37,701 nt of DNA from positions 1 through 37,701 of the forward strand of contig SEAY01000021.1 in the NCBI GenBank assembly GCA_004144865.1. Reading direction: 5' to 3'. Positions 26,361 to 33,964 of the stretch are shown here, in pieces. The stretch comes from Comamonadaceae bacterium. Its GTDB lineage: Bacteria > Pseudomonadota > Gammaproteobacteria > Burkholderiales > Burkholderiaceae_C. The stretch's first letter is position 1. Every line of letters starts with the position of its first letter. Under the pieces are notes generated by a model. It saw only the letters and a program-made list of their open reading frames with translations. It was not told the DNA's origin and made no database searches. The position numbers and the translations under genes are program-made.

Positions 26361-26444
26361 GTCGGGGTTCGCCTTCGGGCTCACCCCGACCTACATGAGG
26401 ACGCCTCCCCGTAGGTCGGGGTGAGCGCGAAGCCGAACCCCGAC
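26361..26444. repeat. REP pair (inverted, 34-bp arms) with GTAG heads
   Basis: Two 34-bp arms in inverted orientation (26361-26394 and 26411-26444), matching at 32 of 34 positions around a 16-bp spacer. Each arm alone is a unit: GTAG head then GTCGGGGT...ACCCCGAC, with G-A pairs facing each other inside the first stem. Convergent hydroxylase and dadA genes flank it. It can form one large cruciform/terminator or two small hairpins. Confidence 0.85.
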
Positions 26445-26451
26445 GACCGAA

Positions 26452-27774
26452 TCACGCCGCGGCCAGCCCCATCTCCGCGTCCTGCCGCCCAAACCCGTGG
26501 AACCGGAAATTCATCCGCGGCACCTTGCCCTCGATCAGATCCGCCATCGCCTTGCCCGACCCCGCGCCGTGCGTCCACCCCAGCGTGCCGTGCCCCGCAT
26601 TCACCCACAGGCCCTGCACCCGTGTGCGGCCGATGTACGGGATGTTGGTCGGCGTCGCAGGGCGCAGGCCGGTCCAGAACTTCGGCTCGCCGCCTTCTTC
26701 CGGCAGGCGCGTGTCGCACACGCCGGGCAGCACCTGCTCGATGCGTGCGGCCAGCATGCGGCAGCGGTCCTGCGCCAGTTGCGAGTCCAAGGTCGCGTCG
26801 TAGCCGGAGACTTCGATCGTGCCCGCCACGCGCAGCTCGTCGCCCAGGCGGCTCATCGCCACCTTCACTTCGTCGTCGATGCTGCTCACGAAAGGCGCGT
26901 CCGCCGGCTTCTTCAGCTTGAAGGTCGCGCTATAGCCTTTGCCCGGATAGATCGGCAGGTCCTCGCCCACCTGGCGCAGCAGCGGCGCGGTGTACGAGCC
27001 CAGCGCCACGACCACGTCGTTGGCCTGCAGGCGCTGCACGATGCCCGTGGTGCGGTCTCTCACGCGCACCGCCTCGATGGCGCCGCCTGCCGTCTCCAGC
27101 CGCTCGATGTCGTGGCCGTACAGGAACTGCACGCCGCGTGCCGCACACAGCTGGGCCAGCTTCTGCGTGAACAGGCGGGCATCGCCGCTCTCGTCGGTGG
27201 AGGTGTAGGTGCCGCCCACGATGCGGTCGAAGTTGCGGAACGCCGGCTCGATGGCGAACAGCGCCTCGCGGCTCACCACCTGGCGGTCCACGCCGTACCG
27301 CTGCATCAGCCCGGCGGCCACGCCCGCATCGTCGAAGGCCTTCTGGTCGGTGTAGAAGTGCGCGATGCCGCGCTCCAGCCGGTTGTATTCGATGCCGGTG
27401 GCGGCCACCACGTCCTTCAGCGCCGCATGGCTGTACGCGCCCAGCGCCACCAGCTGCTGCACGTTGCGCTCGAAGGCGGCGTCGTTGCACTGGGCCAGGA
27501 ACTGCAGGCCCCAGCGCCATTGCTGCCAGTCCAGCTGCGGGCGGAACAGCAGCGGCGCGTCGTTGCGGAACATCCACTTGAGCAGCTTGGCCGGCGCATG
27601 GCGGTTGGCCCAGGGCTCGCAGTAGCTCACCGAGATCTGCGCCGCGTTGGCGAAGCTGGTCTCCAGGGCGGCATCGCGCTGGCGATCCACCACGATCACT
27701 TCATGGCCGCGCTGGGCCAGGTGCCAAGCGGTGCTGATGCCGATGATGCCGGCGCCTAGGACGAGCGTTTGCAT
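26452..27774 (-). CDS. dadA: D-amino acid dehydrogenase
   Basis: 440-residue DadA: FAD flavoprotein that oxidises D-amino acids (D-alanine preferred) to 2-oxo acids and ammonia, feeding electrons to the respiratory chain. The FAD loop GAGIIG is at 7-12, with STAWHLAQRGHEVIVVDRQ following; YCEPWANRHAPAKLLKWMFRNDAPLLFRPQ and the C-terminal GHGTLGWTHGAGSGK are typical of DadA. The length is right (E. coli 432). The ATG at 27774 is chosen; a GTG three codons upstream is equally open and ribosome sites are weak. No dadX racemase gene is next to it. It is divergent from an ArgP-type regulator across a 78-bp AT-rich control region. Confidence 0.92.
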   Translation of the reverse strand: MQTLVLGAGIIGISTAWHLAQRGHEVIVVDRQRDAALETSFANAAQISVSYCEPWANRHAPAKLLKWMFRNDAPLLFRPQLDWQQWRWGLQFLAQCNDAAFERNVQQLVALGAYSHAALKDVVAATGIEYNRLERGIAHFYTDQKAFDDAGVAAGLMQRYGVDRQVVSREALFAIEPAFRNFDRIVGGTYTSTDESGDARLFTQKLAQLCAARGVQFLYGHDIERLETAGGAIEAVRVRDRTTGIVQRLQANDVVVALGSYTAPLLRQVGEDLPIYPGKGYSATFKLKKPADAPFVSSIDDEVKVAMSRLGDELRVAGTIEVSGYDATLDSQLAQDRCRMLAARIEQVLPGVCDTRLPEEGGEPKFWTGLRPATPTNIPYIGRTRVQGLWVNAGHGTLGWTHGAGSGKAMADLIEGKVPRMNFRFHGFGRQDAEMGLAAA

Positions 27775-27852
27775 GGCCTGCACTTTGCGACAGGCGCGCC
27801 GAAATCAAAAGCCAAATTAAACTTAGAGCGCCACCATCAGGATTGCTAATCC
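27775..27852. promoter_or_regulatory. Shared control region dadA / argP-like
   Basis: 78 bp between divergent starts, strikingly AT-rich (about 27805-27828) compared with the neighbours. TTTAAT read leftward is a possible -10 for dadA, and TAAT near 27845 is a possible rightward element. A LysR-type site would be expected here, but I could not fix a clear T-N11-A box by eye. Confidence 0.45.
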
Positions 27853-28770
27853 ATGCAGACCTTCGATCCCGCTGCGCTTGAATGTCTCGCCGCCATCGTG
27901 GAAGAAGGGGGCTTCGAACGCGCGGCGCAGCGGCTGCACGTCACGCAGTCCGCCGTATCGCAGAGGTTGCGGGCGCTGGAGGCGCAGGTCGGCACCGTGC
28001 TGGTCGTGCGCAGCCGTCCCCTGAAGGCCACTCCGGCCGGGTTGCTGCTGCTGAAGCACACGCGGCAGATGCGGCTGCTGCGCGCCGATATCGAGCGCGA
28101 GCTGCACGACCTCGCGCCCAGCGCGACGGCCGGCGCGCGGGAGGAAGAGCGCATCTCGCTGGCGGTGAACGCCGACAGCATCGCCACCTGGGCGCTGCCC
28201 GCGCTCGACGGCATCGCGCGCAAGGGGCTGCCGCTGGAGATCGTCACCGACGACCAGGACTTCACCCACGAGTGGCTGCGCGAGGGCCACGTGCTGGGCT
28301 GCGTCACCACGGTGAAGCAGGCGCTGCGCGGCTGCAAGGTGGTGCCGCTGGGCGCCATGGATTACCTCGCGGTGGCGCAACCCGCCCACGCGCGCGAGCG
28401 CTTTCCGCAGGGCCTGACGCCGCACAACTTCAAGGACGTGCCCTTCGTCGCCTTCAACCGCAAGGACGACATGCAGGCGCAGTTCGTCGCGCATGCCACC
28501 GGACTCAAGCGCGTGTCGCTGCACCAGCTGTTCGTGCCGAGTTCGGAGGGGCAGGTGCGCGCGGTGCTGGCCGGCTGGGGCGTGAGCGTGGTGCCCGAAC
28601 TGCTGGTGCGCGGACTGGTGGCGCAGGGCCAGCTGGTCGACGTCGCACCCGGCACGCGCGTGCCGGTGCAGCTTTACTGGCATTGCTGGAATCTCGAATC
28701 CACGCTGCTCGACCAGCTGAGCGCGGCGCTCACCGCGGCCGCGCGCGAGGCACTCGGCCCGGCGGCCTGA
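27853..28770 (+). CDS. LysR-family regulator of the ArgP/LysG type
   Basis: 305-residue LysR protein. The HTH runs about residues 5-60 (LECLAAIVEEGGFERAAQRLHVTQSAVSQRL). It resembles ArgP closely: the GFERAAQ stretch, ISLAVNADSIATWALPAL and LGAMDYLAVA are ArgP hallmarks. ArgP senses lysine or arginine and activates amino-acid exporter genes (argO/lysE). Here it is divergent from dadA rather than from an exporter, so it may control D-amino acid use, or the exporter elsewhere (2706). 78 bp separates it from dadA. Confidence 0.85.
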   Translation: MQTFDPAALECLAAIVEEGGFERAAQRLHVTQSAVSQRLRALEAQVGTVLVVRSRPLKATPAGLLLLKHTRQMRLLRADIERELHDLAPSATAGAREEERISLAVNADSIATWALPALDGIARKGLPLEIVTDDQDFTHEWLREGHVLGCVTTVKQALRGCKVVPLGAMDYLAVAQPAHARERFPQGLTPHNFKDVPFVAFNRKDDMQAQFVAHATGLKRVSLHQLFVPSSEGQVRAVLAGWGVSVVPELLVRGLVAQGQLVDVAPGTRVPVQLYWHCWNLESTLLDQLSAALTAAAREALGPAA

Positions 28771-28779
28771 GGCGCGCCG

Positions 28780-28920
28780 TCAGCGCGGCGTTTCCGACCC
28801 GTGGGACAAGAGGTCGAGCACGCCGGGCGCCGGCGTGTTGTCGCTGCCCGCCACGGCGAAAAGGAGGGCGACGAGGATGGCGACGATCCATGCGAGCGTC
28901 TGCGTCCACAGCGGCTTCAT
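28780..28920 (-). CDS. Small single-span membrane protein (46 residues)
   Basis: 46 residues. MKPLWTQT, then a hydrophobic helix LAWIVAILVALLFAVA (about 9-24), then a polar tail ending HGSETPR. A GGAG lies 8 bases before the ATG; a second ATG two codons upstream has a worse spacing. The stop lies 9 bp past the end of the convergent regulator. No family recognised. Inner-membrane protein of unknown role. The gap up to 29024 shows no other gene. Confidence 0.65.
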   Translation of the reverse strand: MKPLWTQTLAWIVAILVALLFAVAGSDNTPAPGVLDLLSHGSETPR

Positions 28921-29024
28921 GACCATCACTCCCGTGAAGACTTGTTGTGGATGCAGTGTGCGCGCTTTGCCGCAGCAGCGTCTTTCGCTTGTGTAAAGCC
29001 CCTGTCCCAGTTGTTCCCAAAGGC

Positions 29025-29855
29025 TCACGCGTGCAGGCGCGCGAGGTCCAGGACGAAGTCGGGCCGGAAGGCTTCCTGCTCGCCCTTGTTCGCATAACCG
29101 AGGGTGTTGGTCACCACGCGGCAGCCTTCCTCGACGTAGTCGTGCGCGCAGTGCAGGTGGCCGTGCAGCCAGAAGTCCGCCTGCGCCATCAGGTCCTGCA
29201 GCGAATTGCAGAAGCCCGCGGTGGCCGGCGTGACGCCGTAGCGCGGATCGGCGCTGCGCAGGCTGGGCGCGAAATGCGTCACGACCACGGTGGTGCCCGC
29301 GAAGGGCTGCGCCAGCGCGCCGCGCAGCCAGTCCTGGCACAGGAGCGCCTGTTCGCGCCATCCTTCGGCCAGCATGAGCTCGCCATGGCGCAGGGCGGCC
29401 GCCTTGCGCAGGTAGAAGTTGGCGGCGCGGAAGGCCTTTTCGCGCTGCTTCATCTGTTCCTGCAGCGTGGGCTCGGGCAGCCCGGGCTGCAGCACCAGGG
29501 CATCGAAGTCGGCCCAGAGCGTGGTGCCGACGAAGCGCACGTCGCCGCGCACCAGCATCTCGCGTTCGAGCCAGGTGATGCCCAGGCGATCGCACGTCTC
29601 ACGCAGGCGCGCGTGCGTCTCGTCGAAGTCGAGGGCGTCGTACTCGTGGTTGCCCGGCACGTAGAGCACCGGCACCGGCCAGCCGTGCAGCGGCGAAAAG
29701 CGGGCCAGCCCGAAATCCGGGTCCTGCAGCCGCGAGCCGCGCTGGTAGGAGCCGACGTCGCCGGCCAGCACCAGCAGGTCGGCGTCGGGGGCGGGACGGG
29801 GCTGGAAAGCCGGCAGGCCCTCCAGGTGCAGGTCGGACATGAGCTGGATCTTCAC
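29025..29855 (-). CDS. Calcineurin-like metallophosphoesterase
   Basis: 276-residue metallophosphoesterase with the full metal set: DLHLE (D-x-H, about 8-12), AGDVGS (about 35-40), GNHEYD (about 70-75), THFAPS (His ligand, about 197-202) and GHLHCAHD (about 232-239). It probably hydrolyses a phosphodiester or phosphomonoester; the substrate is unknown. The start is a GTG (KIQLMSDLHLEG) because the motif requires it; the open frame runs further upstream over non-coding DNA. Weak ribosome site. No clear operon partner; the LysR gene upstream on the same strand ends 64 bp before it. Confidence 0.88.
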   Translation of the reverse strand: MKIQLMSDLHLEGLPAFQPRPAPDADLLVLAGDVGSYQRGSRLQDPDFGLARFSPLHGWPVPVLYVPGNHEYDALDFDETHARLRETCDRLGITWLEREMLVRGDVRFVGTTLWADFDALVLQPGLPEPTLQEQMKQREKAFRAANFYLRKAAALRHGELMLAEGWREQALLCQDWLRGALAQPFAGTTVVVTHFAPSLRSADPRYGVTPATAGFCNSLQDLMAQADFWLHGHLHCAHDYVEEGCRVVTNTLGYANKGEQEAFRPDFVLDLARLHA

Positions 29856-29919
29856 CGCCCCGATTGTGCGGGGGCCCGCGATGGCCCTGCGTCGGACAGG
29901 TCCGGGAACGCCGTCCGCG

Positions 29920-30885
29920 CTACGCCGCGTCGCGCGCGAAGGCCTGGCGCGCCGAAGCGGCGAGGGCCAGGCGCAGCCACGCATGGTCGCTGCGCTGGCC
30001 TTGCCGGCGGTGCCACAGCGCGTCCACGTGCACGGGCGGCACGTCGAAGGGCAGGTCGCGCTGCACCAGTTGCTCCGCGCGCCCCGTCGTGTTGATGAAG
30101 TGCTGCGGCAGCACCGTGAGCAGGTCCGAGCTCGCCACCACCCGGCCAGCGGTGAAGAACTGGTTGACGGTCAACACCACGCGCCGCTTGCGGTCCAGCG
30201 ACGCGAGGGCCTCGTCGATGAAGCCGTAAGGCCGGCCCGAGAAGCTCACCAGCATGTGGCGCGCCTCGCAGAAGCGCTTGAGCGTGAGCGGCCCGCGCGC
30301 GAGCGGATGGTCCCTGCGCATTACGCACACGTAGCGCCCGTCGTACAGGCGCTGGTGGTCGAAGGCGGCCATCCCGCCGGTCTGCGCCTGCGCGGTCAGG
30401 TCGGCCAGCACCGCGGGGAAGAAGCCCACGGCGATGTCGATCTGGGCTTCGTCGAGCAGGCGGCGCGGGTCGCGCGTGGTCAGCGGCTGGCAGCGCACCG
30501 TCACCCCGGGCGCGTCGCGCTCCATGATTTCCACCAGGCCGGGCATCAGTTCGGCGGCGGTCGCGTCGGCCATCGCCACGCTGAACGTGGTGGTCGCCTC
30601 GGCGGCGACGAACTGCCCGGGCGTGATGGAGGCCTCCAGCTGGCGCAGGGCGTCGGCGATCGCCGGCCAGATCGCCAGGGCCCGGGGCGTGGGCTCCACG
30701 CCACGGGCGCTGCGGGTGACTAGCCTGTCGTCCAGGGCGTCGCGCAGGCGGGTGAGGGCGTTGCTCACGGCCGGCTGGGTCATCGACAGGTTGCGCGCGG
30801 CCCGGGTGAGGTTGCGCTCGGCCATGACCTGGTCGAAGACCCGCAGCAGGTTCAGGTCCAGGGTCCGGAAATTGGTGAGAGCCAT
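29920..30885 (-). CDS. LysR-family transcriptional regulator
   Basis: 321-residue LysR protein with the HTH at about residues 10-60 (LDLNLLRVFDQVMAERNLTRAARNLSMTQPAVSNALTRL) and a substrate-binding domain with ATTTFSVAMADATAAELMPGLVEIM and YGFIDEALASL. The LDLNLLRVFD start and MTQPAVSNAL recognition helix place it with the NahR/LeuO-like group. It is divergent from a two-gene operon of small proteins, with a 117-bp shared region, so these are its likely targets. A leftward -10 TATCAT lies 15 bases before its ATG. Confidence 0.88.
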   Translation of the reverse strand: MALTNFRTLDLNLLRVFDQVMAERNLTRAARNLSMTQPAVSNALTRLRDALDDRLVTRSARGVEPTPRALAIWPAIADALRQLEASITPGQFVAAEATTTFSVAMADATAAELMPGLVEIMERDAPGVTVRCQPLTTRDPRRLLDEAQIDIAVGFFPAVLADLTAQAQTGGMAAFDHQRLYDGRYVCVMRRDHPLARGPLTLKRFCEARHMLVSFSGRPYGFIDEALASLDRKRRVVLTVNQFFTAGRVVASSDLLTVLPQHFINTTGRAEQLVQRDLPFDVPPVHVDALWHRRQGQRSDHAWLRLALAASARQAFARDAA

Positions 30886-30896
30886 ACGATTCGTGA

Positions 30897-30910
30897 ATGA
30901 TAGGCATCAT
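30897..30910. promoter_or_regulatory. Possible LysR binding palindrome
   Basis: ATGAT-AGGC-ATCAT, 5-bp perfect arms, lies 12 bases from the LysR start codon and directly upstream of the rightward promoter (30920-30949). Position fits autoregulation and control of the divergent operon. Weak evidence: short arms. Confidence 0.4.
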
Positions 30911-30919
30911 CAAACAAAA

Positions 30920-30949
30920 TTGGCGAAATATCAGGGTTGACCCTAGTAT
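30920..30949 (+). promoter_or_regulatory. Promoter for the small-protein operon
   Basis: -35 TTGGCG (30920-30925), 18-bp spacer, -10 TAGTAT (30944-30949), 53 bases before the ATG at 31003. A second TTGACC (30936-30941) has no -10 at normal spacing. Confidence 0.5.
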
Positions 30950-31002
30950 TCACTCCACGCACCCGGCAATATCGCCACAAGCGTTTCGAAGGGGAAGAAA
31001 AA

Positions 31003-31314
31003 ATGGCACGCTTTATCCAAGCTGAATATCCTGCCCAGCACGGCGGCATCGACCGCGTCACCCGCGGCCTGGAAGCCCTGGCTGGCCTGAGCGTCACCCG
31101 CGGCCTGCTGCATGGCCTGGCCTTGCTCGGCTCGCCCGTCACCCGCCTGGCCGCCAAGGCCCGTGCCGGCTTCGCCACCCTGGCCGCCGCCCGCCGCCAG
31201 CGCCGCGAAGACGACAAGCTGTGGAACCTGGCGCTGACCGACGCCCGCGTGATGGCCGACCTGAGCCGCGCGATGAGCCGCGACGCGCTGCGCGACACCC
31301 GCGCCTACTACTGA
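31003..31314 (+). CDS. Small basic protein of unknown function, LysR-linked
   Basis: 103 residues starting MARFIQAEYPAQHGGIDRV with the ribosome site AAGGGGAAG upstream. The middle repeats a VTR unit three times (VTRGLEALAGLS, VTRGLLHGLALLGS, VTRLAAKARAG), followed by a charged RRQRREDD region and a tail ending TRAYY. A hydrophobic stretch around residues 27-45 is possible but not a certain membrane helix. I recognise no family. First gene of an operon with the 66-residue gene 14 bp downstream, divergent from the LysR gene. Confidence 0.72.
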   Translation: MARFIQAEYPAQHGGIDRVTRGLEALAGLSVTRGLLHGLALLGSPVTRLAAKARAGFATLAAARRQRREDDKLWNLALTDARVMADLSRAMSRDALRDTRAYY

Positions 31315-31328
31315 CCCGGAGGCGAGCG

Positions 31329-31529
31329 ATGGCCAGCACCGCCCAGGCCTCCCTCGTCGTCCAGCTCGTCCAGCTCCTGCCGTCCCCGCTGCTGCGGGTG
31401 CTGGATGGGTGGTCCCACCGCGTGGCTCGCCGCCGCGCCCGCGCCCGGCAGCAGCAATGGCTGCAGTCGCAGGCGGCGCCGGCCGCGGAAGCCCCGGTGA
31501 AGTACCACCTGAAGCCCTGGCGCGACTGA
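31329..31529 (+). CDS. Small arginine-rich protein of unknown function
   Basis: 66 residues starting at ATG with GGAGG 6 bases upstream. A hydrophobic N-terminal part (VVQLVQLLPSPLLRVLDG), an arginine/glutamine block (RRRARARQQQW), an Ala/Pro linker and a conserved-looking tail KYHLKPWRD. No family recognised. Second gene of the LysR-linked operon; followed by a strong terminator. Confidence 0.65.
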   Translation: MASTAQASLVVQLVQLLPSPLLRVLDGWSHRVARRRARARQQQWLQSQAAPAAEAPVKYHLKPWRD

Positions 31530-31544
31530 GTTTCCAGGCCGTGA

Positions 31545-31580
31545 AAAGACAAAGCCACCCGTCGGGTGGCTTTTGTCTTT
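31545..31580. terminator. Rho-independent terminator (bidirectional)
   Basis: AAAGCCACCC / GTC / GGGTGGCTTT hairpin (10-bp stem, 31551-31573), extended by AAAGAC and GTCTTT around one bulged T, with T- and A-rich flanks on both sides. It can end the small-protein operon rightward and pckG leftward. Confidence 0.85.
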
Positions 31581-31614
31581 CGGGACCCCGCCGGCACGGG
31601 GTCGGGGAGGGGGC

Positions 31615-33468
31615 TCAGGCCGCCAGCCGCTTCTCGATCTTCGCCTTGGTTGCCTTCAGCTCCTGCGGCAGGCGATGCTCCAGCTGCTGGAAGAGTTCGT
31701 GGTGCAGTTCCAGCTCCTTCTCCCAGGCCGGCAGGTCGATGTCGATCACCTGGCGGAACTGCTCCGGCGTGAAGGGCAGGCCTTCCCAGTTCAGTTCCTG
31801 GTAGCTGGGGCTGATGCCGAACGGGTGCTTCTCGCCGGCCACCTTGCCTTCGATGCGGTCGATCATCCACTTGAGCACGCGCATGTTCTCGCCGTAGCCG
31901 GGCCAGACGAACTTGCCGTCCTCGCCCTTGCGGAACCAGTTGGTGGTGAAGATCTTCGGCAGCCTGGCGCCCGAGGCTTCCAGCTTGCGGCCGAGATTCA
32001 GCCAGTGCTGGAAGTAGTCGCTCATGTTGTAGCCGGTGAAAGGCAGCATGGCGAACGGGTCGCGCCGCACCACGCCCTGCTGGCCGATGATGGCCGCGGT
32101 GGTCTCCGAGCCCATGGTGGCGGCCATGTACACGCCTTCCACCCAGTCGTGCGCCTCGGTCACCAGCGGCACCGTGGTGGAACGGCGGCCGCCGAAGATG
32201 AAGGCGTCGATGGGCACGCCGGCCGGGTCGTCCCACGCGGGATCCAGCGCCGGGTTGTTGGTGGCGGCCACCGTGAAGCGGGCGTTGGGATGGGCGGCCT
32301 TGGCGCCGGTTTCGCGCGCGATCTGGGGCGTCCAGTCCTTGCCCTGCCAGTCGATGGCGTGGGCCGGCGGTTCGCCGTCCATGCCTTCCCACCACACGTC
32401 GCCGTCATCGGTGAGGGCCACGTTGGTGAAGATGACGTCGCGGCTGAGCGACTCCATGCAGTTCGGATTGGTCTTGTAGTTGGTGCCCGGCGCGACGCCG
32501 AAATAGCCGGCTTCCGGGTTGATCGCGTACAGGCGGCCGTCCGCGTTGGGCTTGATCCAGGCGATGTCGTCGCCGATCGTGGTGACCTTCCAGCCCTCGA
32601 AACCCTTGGGCGGGATCAGCATGGCGAAGTTGGTCTTGCCGCAGGCCGAGGGGAAGGCCGCCGCGACGTGGTACTTCTTGCCTTGCGGCGAAGTCACGCC
32701 CAGGATCAGCATGTGCTCGGCCAGCCAGCCCTGGTCGCGGCCCATGGTGGAGGCGATGCGCAGCGCGAAGCACTTCTTGCCCAGCAGCGCGTTGCCGCCG
32801 TAGCCGGATCCGTACGACCAGATCTCGCGCGTCTCGGGGTAGTGCACGATGTACTTGGTCTTGTTGTTCGGCCAGGCCACGTCCTTCTGCCCGGGCTGCA
32901 GCGGCGCGCCCACGGTGTGGACACAGGGCACGAACTCGCCATCGACGCCCAGCACGTCGTACACGGCCTTGCCCATGCGCGTCATGATGCGCATGTTCAC
33001 GGCCACGTAGGCGCTGTCGGAGAGTTCGATGCCGATGTGGGCGATCGGCGAGCCTAGCGGCCCCATCGAGAAGGGCACGACGTACATCGTGCGGCCCTTC
33101 ATGCAGCCGTCGAACAGCGGCTGCAGCGTCTGGCGCATTTCGGCGGGGGCCACCCAGTTGTTGGTGGGGCCTGCGTCTTCCTTCTTCGCGGAGCAGATGA
33201 AGGTGCGGTCCTCCACGCGCGCCACGTCGCTCGGGTCCGAGCAGGCCAGGAACGAGCCGGGACGCTTGGCCGGATCGAGCTTCTTGAAGGTGCCGTTGTC
33301 CACCAGCAGCTGGCAAAGGCGGTCGTATTCCTCCTTGCTGCCGTCGCACCAGTGCACGGCGTCGGGCTTGCACAGCGCGACCATGTCGGCGACCCAGGCG
33401 ATCAGCCGGGCATTCTTCACGTAGGCGGGGGTCTGGAGATTCAGGCCCTGCATGACGGGAGAGTTCAT
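31615..33468 (-). CDS. pckG: Phosphoenolpyruvate carboxykinase (GTP)
   Basis: 617-residue GTP-dependent PEPCK: oxaloacetate + GTP to PEP + GDP + CO2, first step of gluconeogenesis, in the cytoplasm. The kinase loop PSACGKTN is at 273-280, followed by GDDIAWIKP (Asp300, Asp301 metal ligands) and [14 protein letters not shown] in the guanine pocket region. Length fits the GTP class, not the ATP class. The ATG at 33468 has TAGGAG upstream; the open frame reaches 45 codons further, but that part is not like the family. A long leader with hairpins (33469-33666) suggests post-initiation or regulator control. Preceded by the small membrane gene with a terminator between. Confidence 0.96.
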   Translation of the reverse strand: MNSPVMQGLNLQTPAYVKNARLIAWVADMVALCKPDAVHWCDGSKEEYDRLCQLLVDNGTFKKLDPAKRPGSFLACSDPSDVARVEDRTFICSAKKEDAGPTNNWVAPAEMRQTLQPLFDGCMKGRTMYVVPFSMGPLGSPIAHIGIELSDSAYVAVNMRIMTRMGKAVYDVLGVDGEFVPCVHTVGAPLQPGQKDVAWPNNKTKYIVHYPETREIWSYGSGYGGNALLGKKCFALRIASTMGRDQGWLAEHMLILGVTSPQGKKYHVAAAFPSACGKTNFAMLIPPKGFEGWKVTTIGDDIAWIKPNADGRLYAINPEAGYFGVAPGTNYKTNPNCMESLSRDVIFTNVALTDDGDVWWEGMDGEPPAHAIDWQGKDWTPQIARETGAKAAHPNARFTVAATNNPALDPAWDDPAGVPIDAFIFGGRRSTTVPLVTEAHDWVEGVYMAATMGSETTAAIIGQQGVVRRDPFAMLPFTGYNMSDYFQHWLNLGRKLEASGARLPKIFTTNWFRKGEDGKFVWPGYGENMRVLKWMIDRIEGKVAGEKHPFGISPSYQELNWEGLPFTPEQFRQVIDIDLPAWEKELELHHELFQQLEHRLPQELKATKAKIEKRLAA

Positions 33469-33495
33469 CCTCGAGGCTCCTAAGTTGAAAAGCGT

Positions 33496-33539
33496 GTTTC
33501 CAAAGGAGGCGAGGCAGCCCGGGCGCGCCCTTTGAAAAC
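33496..33539. repeat. Leader inverted repeat upstream of pckG
   Basis: GTTTCCAAAG (33496-33505) and CTTTGAAAAC (33530-33539) pair at 9 of 10 positions around a 24-base GC-rich loop, 28-71 bases before the pckG ATG. It could be a regulator site or an mRNA hairpin. Between 33540 and 33691 there is no gene; a smaller palindrome CCATGC-N7-GCATGG is at 33648-33666. Confidence 0.45.
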
Positions 33540-33647
33540 AGGCTTCTGCACAGTCGGCTGGGGCGGAGGCGGAACCGCCGGGGGTCGGCTGGGAGGCGCC
33601 CATTTTAGGTAGCGGAGCAGCAGCAGGCGCATGGGCTCGAACCTATT

Positions 33648-33666
33648 CCATGCAAAAGATGCATGG
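33648..33666. promoter_or_regulatory. Palindrome in the pckG upstream region
   Basis: CCATGC-AAAAGAT-GCATGG, 6-bp perfect arms, about 180 bases before the pckG ATG, in a locally AT-rich patch. It may be a regulator site for pckG; no promoter could be fixed with confidence. Confidence 0.35.
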
Positions 33667-33691
33667 CCTTATGCGCGTGTAACGGCCGGGC

Positions 33692-33724
33692 AAACAAAAG
33701 CCCCCGGCTTGACAGCACGGGGGC
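33692..33724 (-). terminator. Terminator after the small membrane-protein gene
   Basis: Read leftward: GCCCCCG (33724-33718), 11-base loop, CGGGGGC (33706-33700), then TTTTGTTT (33699-33692). Stem and T-run are those of a rho-independent terminator, so pckG probably has its own promoter. Confidence 0.8.
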
Positions 33725-33751
33725 CTTGGCGGAAGAGCCTTTTGCGGGGGC

Positions 33752-33904
33752 TCAGGCCATGTAGATGGCGATGAAGGCCAGCAGGAACATCAGCGCGGCG
33801 CCGACCATCGGCAGCACCACGGGAATGGCGGGCACCACGGCCTCCACGGGATCCTGCGGCTCGAAGTCGTGGCCCTTGTGGGCGGGCTCGTTGGGGCTGG
33901 TCAT
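33752..33904 (-). CDS. Small C-tail-anchored membrane protein (50 residues)
   Basis: 50 residues: a polar N-terminus MTSPNEPAHKGHDFEPQDP and a C-terminal hydrophobic helix (VVLPMVGAALMFLLAFIAIYMA, about 29-50). AGAGGT precedes the ATG; a good -10 TAGAAT is at 33941-33936 and a terminator follows, so it is a single-gene unit. The layout suggests a respiratory-complex or other inner-membrane accessory peptide. I do not recognise a named family. Confidence 0.72.
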   Translation of the reverse strand: MTSPNEPAHKGHDFEPQDPVEAVVPAIPVVLPMVGAALMFLLAFIAIYMA

Positions 33905-33935
33905 GGTTACCTCTGAATCACTTCCGGATGCGCGG

Positions 33936-33941
33936 ATTCTA
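33936..33941 (-). promoter_or_regulatory. -10 element for the 50-residue protein gene
   Basis: TAGAAT read leftward, five of six bases of consensus, 31 bases before the ATG. No convincing -35 at normal spacing. Confidence 0.45.
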
Positions 33942-33964
33942 GCGCGCCGCCTCCCCGCCCCTTG

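Noticed and set aside
33469-33603. 45-codon N-terminal extension of PEP carboxykinase
   Set aside because: The added residues (Ala/Ser/Cys-rich) are not like the family. The Shine-Dalgarno is placed for the ATG at 33468, and the region holds leader hairpins.
33631-33645. GGTTCGAGCCC-like stretch as a tRNA T-arm
   Set aside because: No acceptor, D or anticodon arms can be drawn around it on either strand.
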